From positions 1 through 42,178 of the forward strand of contig JAAZLS010000079.1 in the NCBI GenBank assembly GCA_012799185.1: 42,178 nucleotides of DNA, in the 5' to 3' direction. A model generated the notes under the pieces. That model was not told the DNA's origin, ran no database searches, and saw only the letters and a list, made by a program, of their open reading frames with translations. Made by a program: the position numbers and the translations under genes. Source of the stretch: Bacillota bacterium (GTDB lineage Bacteria; Bacillota; Dethiobacteria; DTU022). Below are positions 37,892-42,178 of the stretch, piece by piece (the stretch's first letter is position 1; each line of letters opens with the position of its first letter).

Positions 37892-39367
37892 ATGGAGTAT
37901 GATCTGTTTAATGATCTGGTGGAACGTACCGGGGGCGATATTTATTTAGGTGTGGTCGGCCCGGTCCGAACTGGCAAATCGACCTTTATTCGCAAATTCA
38001 TGGAGCTATTTGTCTTACCTAAAATAGATGATCCTTTAGAGCTTGAGCGAATCCGTGATGAACTTCCCCAGGGAAGCATGGGAAAAACTATTATGACCAC
38101 CGAACCCAAGTTTGTACCCGATGAGGCGGTGGAGATCATCGTGGGCGAAAATATATCCATGAACATTAGGATGGTCGATTGTGTAGGATACACCGTAGAG
38201 GGTGCCGCCGGGTATGAAGATGAGGAAGGGCCCCGCATGGTTTCCACTCCCTGGTTTGATTACGATATCCCCTTCCAGGAGGCGGCCGAGACGGGCACCC
38301 GCAAGGTAATTGAGGATCATTCTACGATCGGAATTGTGGTCACTACGGATGGCACGATTGCCGATATACCCCGGGAAAATTATCAGGAGGCCGAGGAAAG
38401 GGTAATTTCGGAGCTGAAGGAGTTGGGAAAACCGTTCGTAGTGCTAATTAACTCCATCCACCCGGGGGCGGAAGAAACTCGGGCCCTTCAAGGTGAACTG
38501 GCCGGGCTCTATGATGTGCCGGTTATCCTTTTAAATTGCATGGAACTTAGCCAGGGCGATCTATCCCTAATATTGGAAGAGGCACTTTACGAGTTCCCGG
38601 TGCGGGATGTTACCGTGCGGTTGGCTCCCTGGGTAGAGGCGCTGGAGACGGGGCACTGGCTTAAATATAGTTACGATGAAAGTATTGATGAAAATGTGGC
38701 AAGTGTAAACCGGGTTCGGGAGGTTAACAGCCTAGTCGAAAAATTTAGGGAGTATTCCTTTATAGAGGAGGCCACCCTAAGCCGAATTGATCTTGGAAAA
38801 GGCGAGGTTGAAATAGAGCTTAGACCCCCCGCCGGATTATTTGAGAAGATACTAACTGAATACAGCGGGGAAGAGATAACAGGCGATGGCGACATACTGA
38901 GGGTAGTGCGAGACTATTCCTATGCCAAGCGCGAATATGACAAGGTGGCGGAGGCGCTTTACCAGGTTAACGAAGTCGGGTACGGAATAGTACCGCCGGT
39001 ACTGGAGGAAATGGCCCTGGAAGAGCCGGAAATTATCCGCCAGGGAGGGCGATTCGGGGTAAGGTTGCGGGCCAGCGCCCCCTCATTACATATTGTGCGG
39101 GTAGATGTAAAATCGGAATTTGCCCCGGTGGTCGGTTCGGAGCGGCAGAGCGAAGAACTGGTGGGTTATCTCCTGGAAGAATTTGAAGAAAACCCAAAAA
39201 AAATATGGGAATCGCAAATATTTGGTAAATCCCTCCATGAGCTGGTTCAGGACGGCATTACCGGGAAATTAGGCAACATGCCCCCCAATGCCCAGGAAAA
39301 GCTTCAGGAAACATTGGAGAAAATTGTTAATGAAGGAAGCGGTGGGCTCATAGCGATTATCCTTTAA
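37892..39367 (+). CDS. spoIVA: Stage IV sporulation protein A (coat morphogenetic ATPase)
   Basis: The 491-aa protein is nearly the same length as B. subtilis SpoIVA (492). The N-terminal ATPase domain has the P-loop GPVRTGKSTFIRKFMELFV, followed by PQGSMGKTIMTTEPKFVPDE and MVDCVGYTVEGA (a Walker-B-like region). The C-terminus ends GSGGLIAIIL, the part known to anchor to SpoVM at the forespore membrane. SpoIVA polymerises using ATP and forms the basement layer of the spore coat. ATG 37892 follows AAGGAGGG by 8 bp. A long stem-loop follows the gene. Confidence 0.98.
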   Translation: MEYDLFNDLVERTGGDIYLGVVGPVRTGKSTFIRKFMELFVLPKIDDPLELERIRDELPQGSMGKTIMTTEPKFVPDEAVEIIVGENISMNIRMVDCVGYTVEGAAGYEDEEGPRMVSTPWFDYDIPFQEAAETGTRKVIEDHSTIGIVVTTDGTIADIPRENYQEAEERVISELKELGKPFVVLINSIHPGAEETRALQGELAGLYDVPVILLNCMELSQGDLSLILEEALYEFPVRDVTVRLAPWVEALETGHWLKYSYDESIDENVASVNRVREVNSLVEKFREYSFIEEATLSRIDLGKGEVEIELRPPAGLFEKILTEYSGEEITGDGDILRVVRDYSYAKREYDKVAEALYQVNEVGYGIVPPVLEEMALEEPEIIRQGGRFGVRLRASAPSLHIVRVDVKSEFAPVVGSERQSEELVGYLLEEFEENPKKIWESQIFGKSLHELVQDGITGKLGNMPPNAQEKLQETLEKIVNEGSGGLIAIIL

Positions 39368-39390
39368 ACATTTGACTGCCAATAAATAAC

Positions 39391-39419
39391 TTAAATACCC
39401 CTTTTACAGGGGTATTTAA
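39391..39419. terminator. Stem-loop after spoIVA
   Basis: TTAAATACCCCT and AGGGGTATTTAA form a perfect 12-bp stem with the loop TTTAC. The 3' side continues TTACAATT rather than a pure T run, so termination may be modest and possibly bidirectional. Confidence 0.65.
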
Positions 39420-39450
39420 TTACAATTAAACAAAATCGGGCTCGGTTAGT

Positions 39451-39456
39451 TATAAT
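39451..39456 (+). promoter_or_regulatory. Candidate -10 of the HD-domain gene
   Basis: A perfect TATAAT stands 33 bp before ATG 39489. The -35 region (TTAAAC at 39426, 19 bp spacing) is weak. Confidence 0.4.
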
Positions 39457-39488
39457 AGAGTTAAGGCTAGAACAGGGGGGCATCGGTA

Positions 39489-40682
39489 ATGATTAGTAAA
39501 CAGCTTCTTAAACTGTTGTTTGAAGCGGCCAGTATTCAGCGCTGGAACGATCATATCAGGCCGGAGCATTTTACAGAGTTAGACAAGCAGGCTCATAAAA
39601 TGGTTTATGCCTATGTTTTAGGAAAAATGGAGGAGACTGACCGCGGTGTTACTATAAATTGGCGAAGTTTAATTGAAGGCGCTCTATTTGAGTTTTTTCA
39701 CCGGATAGTACTTACCGATATCAAGCCGCCTATTTTTCACAAACTTATGGCGGAGAAGGGAGAGCAATTAAACCGGTGGGTCCTATACAAAATAAGCGAT
39801 CATATCGCCCCCTTAAGGGGAAATTTTTTACAGCGGATGGTAAACTATTACCGTTCAGCTGATCATTATCTACTGGAGAGAAAAATACTTAGGGCTGCCC
39901 ACTACCTGGCGACCGACTGGGAGTTTAAAATAATATATCACCTTAATGCCGGTCTCTATGGATTAGAGGAGACCAAGGAGGCTATCAAAAACCAGTTGGA
40001 AGAACATTACGATCTGGCCGGTGTACAAAAGATCACCTTGCAAAAAAAGACCAGCCATTTTTTAGACCTGGTGGGCCAGCTACGTTTCCAACAGCGGTGG
40101 GCCCAATCGCCACGACTTCCACGGACATCGGTCATGGGTCATATGTTAATTGTGGCTATCTTAGCCTATCTCTGTTCCCTAGAGCTTGATGCCTGCGTAC
40201 TTAGGAGTTATAACAATTTTTTTGCCGGCCTCTTTCACGATCTGCCTGAGGTAATTACCCGGGATATTGTCTCTCCGGTTAAACAGTCGGTAGCCGGTCT
40301 TGAAGAGTTAATTACAGAGATTGAATTATGGCAGATGGAGGCGCGCATCTACCCCCTGCTACCCCCCTCTTGGCACCGGGAGATCAAATACTTTACCGAA
40401 AATGTTTTTGAAAGCAAGATTGTCAAAGATGGGGAGGTATGCATTAAGGATTCGGCCGGGATAAACGAGAATTATAACCAGGATTCTTACTCACCCCTGG
40501 ATGGGGAGATCATCCGGGCCTGTGATCATCTGGCCGCCTATATGGAGACCTACCTTTCGATAACCCACGGCGTCAAATCGCCCCACCTGTATGAAGCCAA
40601 CCGGGAGTTATTCATGCGCTACCGGGAGAAGGAGATCGCCGGCATTGACTTTGGGCGAATGTTTGCAGAATTTAAAATATAA
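39489..40682 (+). CDS. HD-domain phosphohydrolase (YfbR-like), 397 aa
   Basis: Metal-binding HD motifs are seen: the first His in SVMGHMLIVAILAYL, the HD pair in FHDLPEVITRDIVSPVK and a later Asp in RACDHLAAYMETYLS. This arrangement is that of YfbR-like dNMP nucleotidases and related HD proteins. It is about twice the length of YfbR, with an N-terminal half rich in helices (for example LERKILRAAHYLATDWEFKI) that may form a second, degenerate HD-like unit. The substrate is unknown. The SD is AGGGGGG. wecB follows 50 bp later. Confidence 0.8.
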   Translation: MISKQLLKLLFEAASIQRWNDHIRPEHFTELDKQAHKMVYAYVLGKMEETDRGVTINWRSLIEGALFEFFHRIVLTDIKPPIFHKLMAEKGEQLNRWVLYKISDHIAPLRGNFLQRMVNYYRSADHYLLERKILRAAHYLATDWEFKIIYHLNAGLYGLEETKEAIKNQLEEHYDLAGVQKITLQKKTSHFLDLVGQLRFQQRWAQSPRLPRTSVMGHMLIVAILAYLCSLELDACVLRSYNNFFAGLFHDLPEVITRDIVSPVKQSVAGLEELITEIELWQMEARIYPLLPPSWHREIKYFTENVFESKIVKDGEVCIKDSAGINENYNQDSYSPLDGEIIRACDHLAAYMETYLSITHGVKSPHLYEANRELFMRYREKEIAGIDFGRMFAEFKI

Positions 40683-40732
40683 GGGTGGCAGCACGGTAAT
40701 AAAAGCCTGTTTTTTAAGGGGAGCGTAAAGAG

Positions 40733-41836
40733 ATGATTAAGGTGCTTGTGATTTTTGGGACCCGTCCGGAAGCAATTAAAATGGCACCGCTGGTAAAAGT
40801 TCTTCGGGTCAACCCTAAAATAGAATGCCGGGTATGCATTACCGCTCAGCACCGGCAGATGTTGGATCAGGTCTTGAGCCTTTTCAAAATTAAGCCTGAT
40901 TACGATCTTAATATTATGGAGAGGGGGCAAGCTCTATCCAATATTACCGTGAAGGCTCTTGGGGGTTTGGAGAATATTATCCAAAAGGTACAGCCGGATC
41001 TCGTGCTGGTCCATGGTGATACAACTACCACTTTTGCTGGGGCGCTGGCCGCTTTTTATCACCGGGTGGCGATCGGTCACGTGGAGGCGGGGCTTCGGAC
41101 AGGGGACAAGTATTCACCGTTCCCAGAGGAGATGAATCGCCAGATGGTAGATTGCCTGGCCGATATGTATTTTACTCCTACGGAAGAAAGCCGTCAAAAC
41201 CTATTGGCAGAAAATCGGCCGGAGGCGGATATATATGTTACCGGTAACACCGTTATCGATGCCTTGCGTACTACCGTCCGGGCGGGCTACACCCACCCGA
41301 TTCTCGAATGGTGCCGGGGCAGCCGGTTATTGTTATTAACCAGCCATCGCCGTGAAAACCTGGGTCAACCGATGCGCAATATCTTTCGGGCGGTAAATCG
41401 GATTACCCACGAATTTAGCGATGTGAGGGTAGTATACCCGGTACATTTGAACCCCCGGGTGCAGAAGATCGCCGCCGAAATACTCGGTAAGAATAAACAG
41501 GTGCGCCTGATTGAACCGTTGGAGGTCTTAGATTTCCATAATTTCATCAATGCTGCCTACTTTATTCTAACGGATAGCGGTGGTATCCAGGAGGAAGCCC
41601 CCGGCTTAGGCAAGCCTGTTTTAGTGCTCCGAGATACTACCGAACGGCCGGAGGGTATAGCGGCGGGAACCTTAAAACTGGCCGGCACCGATGAAGAGCA
41701 GATTTATCGTCTATCCAAGGAGCTATTAACGGATCCAAAAGCATACCAGAAAATGAGCAAAGCAAGTAACCCCTACGGGGACGGTTACGCCAGTGAGCGG
41801 ATTGTCAAGGCGATTATCAGGCGTTTTAGTGGGTAG
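40733..41836 (+). CDS. wecB: UDP-N-acetylglucosamine 2-epimerase (non-hydrolysing)
   Basis: The 367-aa enzyme has all family motifs: FGTRPEAIKMAPL, VHGDTTTTFAGALAAF, HVEAGLRTGDKYSPFPEEMN (20 residues), TSHRRENLG and LTDSGGIQEEAPGLGKPVLV. It interconverts UDP-GlcNAc and UDP-ManNAc for teichoic acid or capsule precursors. ATG 40733 follows AAGGGGAGCG. A strong terminator follows 10 bp after the stop. Gene symbol wecB is the enteric name; mnaA is used in Bacillus. Confidence 0.96.
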   Translation: MIKVLVIFGTRPEAIKMAPLVKVLRVNPKIECRVCITAQHRQMLDQVLSLFKIKPDYDLNIMERGQALSNITVKALGGLENIIQKVQPDLVLVHGDTTTTFAGALAAFYHRVAIGHVEAGLRTGDKYSPFPEEMNRQMVDCLADMYFTPTEESRQNLLAENRPEADIYVTGNTVIDALRTTVRAGYTHPILEWCRGSRLLLLTSHRRENLGQPMRNIFRAVNRITHEFSDVRVVYPVHLNPRVQKIAAEILGKNKQVRLIEPLEVLDFHNFINAAYFILTDSGGIQEEAPGLGKPVLVLRDTTERPEGIAAGTLKLAGTDEEQIYRLSKELLTDPKAYQKMSKASNPYGDGYASERIVKAIIRRFSG

Positions 41837-41846
41837 CAAGGCATGC

Positions 41847-41882
41847 AAAAACCCTTTAACCTCCGAAGGTTAAAGGGTTTTT
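41847..41882. terminator. Shared bidirectional terminator of wecB and tRNA-Pro
   Basis: AAAAACCCTTTAACCT and its exact complement AGGTTAAAGGGTTTTT surround a CCGA loop (16-bp stem). The A run on the left and the T run on the right let it work for wecB on the + strand and for the tRNA gene on the - strand, which ends just 4 bp away. Confidence 0.9.
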
Positions 41883-41885
41883 CAC

Positions 41886-41962
41886 TGGTCGGAGCGACAG
41901 GATTTGAACCTGCGACCTCTTGACCCCCAGTCAAGCGCGCTACCAAGCTGCGCCACGCCCCG
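41886..41962 (-). tRNA. tRNA-Pro (anticodon GGG)
   Basis: Read on the minus strand, the 77-nt molecule begins CGGGGCGTGGCGCAGCTTGG. The acceptor stem CGGGGCG pairs with CGCTCCG (one G-U pair). The anticodon arm CTTGA-CTGGGGG-TCAAG gives anticodon GGG, for CCC and CCU codons. The T arm is GCAGG-TTCGAAT-CCTGT. Discriminator A and the CCA end are encoded. The proline identity follows from the anticodon and the C-G first pair. Confidence 0.96.
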
Positions 41963-41973
41963 GCGACAGATCT

Positions 41974-42002
41974 ATTATAAATGATCCGGGGGAAGGAGGC
42001 AA
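41974..42002 (-). promoter_or_regulatory. Sigma-A promoter of tRNA-Pro
   Basis: On the minus strand TTGCCT (42002-41997), 17 bp, TATAAT (41979-41974) stand 11 bp before the tRNA 5' end. Confidence 0.75.
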
Positions 42003-42062
42003 GGGAAACAGGCTACAATTGCTAACATGCGCCTAGTAACGGTTAATACGATCCATGCTCAC

Positions 42063-42098
42063 GCCCTGTTTGACAGGGCCAAATCGACATGGTACAAT
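42063..42098 (+). promoter_or_regulatory. Strong rightward promoter with an overlapping palindrome
   Basis: TTGACA (42070-42075), 17 bp, TACAAT (42093-42098) with an upstream TGG form a near-consensus sigma-A promoter. The palindrome GCCCTG-TTTGA-CAGGGC (42063-42079) covers the -35, as an operator might. The 216-bp tail after the tRNA has no gene; its end, GGAGGGTGTTA, looks like an SD for a gene just outside the window. Confidence 0.65.
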
Positions 42099-42178
42099 TT
42101 TCGTATTTCCATATAACCGGGGGAGCTCAATTTTAGTAATGGAATATAATAAAATGCTATTAAAGCCGGAGGGTGTTA

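Noticed and set aside
1-42178. CRISPR arrays, prophage or insertion sequences
   Set aside because: No regularly spaced repeats, transposase, integrase of phage type or cas genes were seen. The only recombinase is the housekeeping XerD.

Overview
The window is chromosomal DNA of an endospore-forming, Gram-positive bacterium, most likely an anaerobic member of the Clostridia of the Peptococcaceae / Syntrophomonadaceae / Moorella type. The basis is gene content and order: the dacF-spoIIAA-spoIIAB-sigF-spoVA block, the scpAB...dacB-spmA-spmB block, and the cmk-plsC-ispH/rpsA-fni...YIEGIA...der-(plsY)-gpsA-spoIVA block all occur in spore formers. The IspH-S1 fusion, the DUF512 gene beside der and the DHH-like/CCA fusion point to Clostridia rather than Bacillus. 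Starts are often GTG or TTG, SD sequences are purine rich, and the DNA is moderately GC rich. Every protein gene lies on the + strand. The only minus-strand gene found is tRNA-Pro near the right edge. No IS element, prophage or CRISPR array was found.

Layout. (1) 1-2981: tail of a Nudix hydrolase, spoIIM, xerD, deoB. (2) 3018-9514: a sigma-F type promoter and dacF, a terminator, spoIIAA-spoIIAB-sigF, then a very good sigma-G type promoter and a spoVA operon (a 59-aa membrane ORF absent from the ORF track, spoVAC, spoVAD, spoVAE, spoVAF). (3) 9540-14564: housekeeping run of a CCA-adding-type enzyme with a degenerate DHH domain, an M50 protease, trpS, scpA, scpB. (4) 14626-19354: perfect hairpin, DUF2953, ytfJ, dacB-like, spmA, spmB and a cysteine-rich FAD oxidoreductase whose stop codon lies inside a 29-bp tandem repeat. 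(5) 19415-23806: rluB, then a cobalamin riboswitch with a composite expression platform and the btuF-btuC-btuD importer. BtuD carries an extra C-terminal domain. (6) 23831-29698: an unrecognised gene behind a spoVG-like sigma-H promoter, a small membrane protein, aroH, cmk, plsC, ispH-rpsA, fni. (7) 29770-33362: DUF1614, SpoIIP with a C-terminal membrane anchor, YIEGIA, its small partner and DUF3189. (8) 33411-39367: DUF512, der, plsY, gpsA, spoIVA. (9) 39391-42178: HD protein, wecB, a shared terminator, tRNA-Pro(GGG) on the minus strand, and a strong rightward promoter for a gene beyond the window.

How the genes work together. Much of the window follows the sporulation programme. An early sigma-H promoter drives an unknown gene. 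SpoIIAA/AB/SigF set forespore fate. SpoIIM and SpoIIP belong to the engulfment machinery, and DacF and DacB trim spore peptidoglycan. SpoVA proteins move dipicolinic acid, SpmA/B affect core dehydration, and SpoIVA builds the coat base. Housekeeping genes for isoprenoid, phospholipid, nucleotide, tRNA and chromosome-segregation functions are interleaved. The most novel-looking items are the two-step B12 leader, the sigma-H-linked unknown gene, the tiny ORF leading the spoVA operon, the catalytically degenerate DHH domain, the BtuD C-terminal domain, and the repeat that supplies a gene's stop codon.
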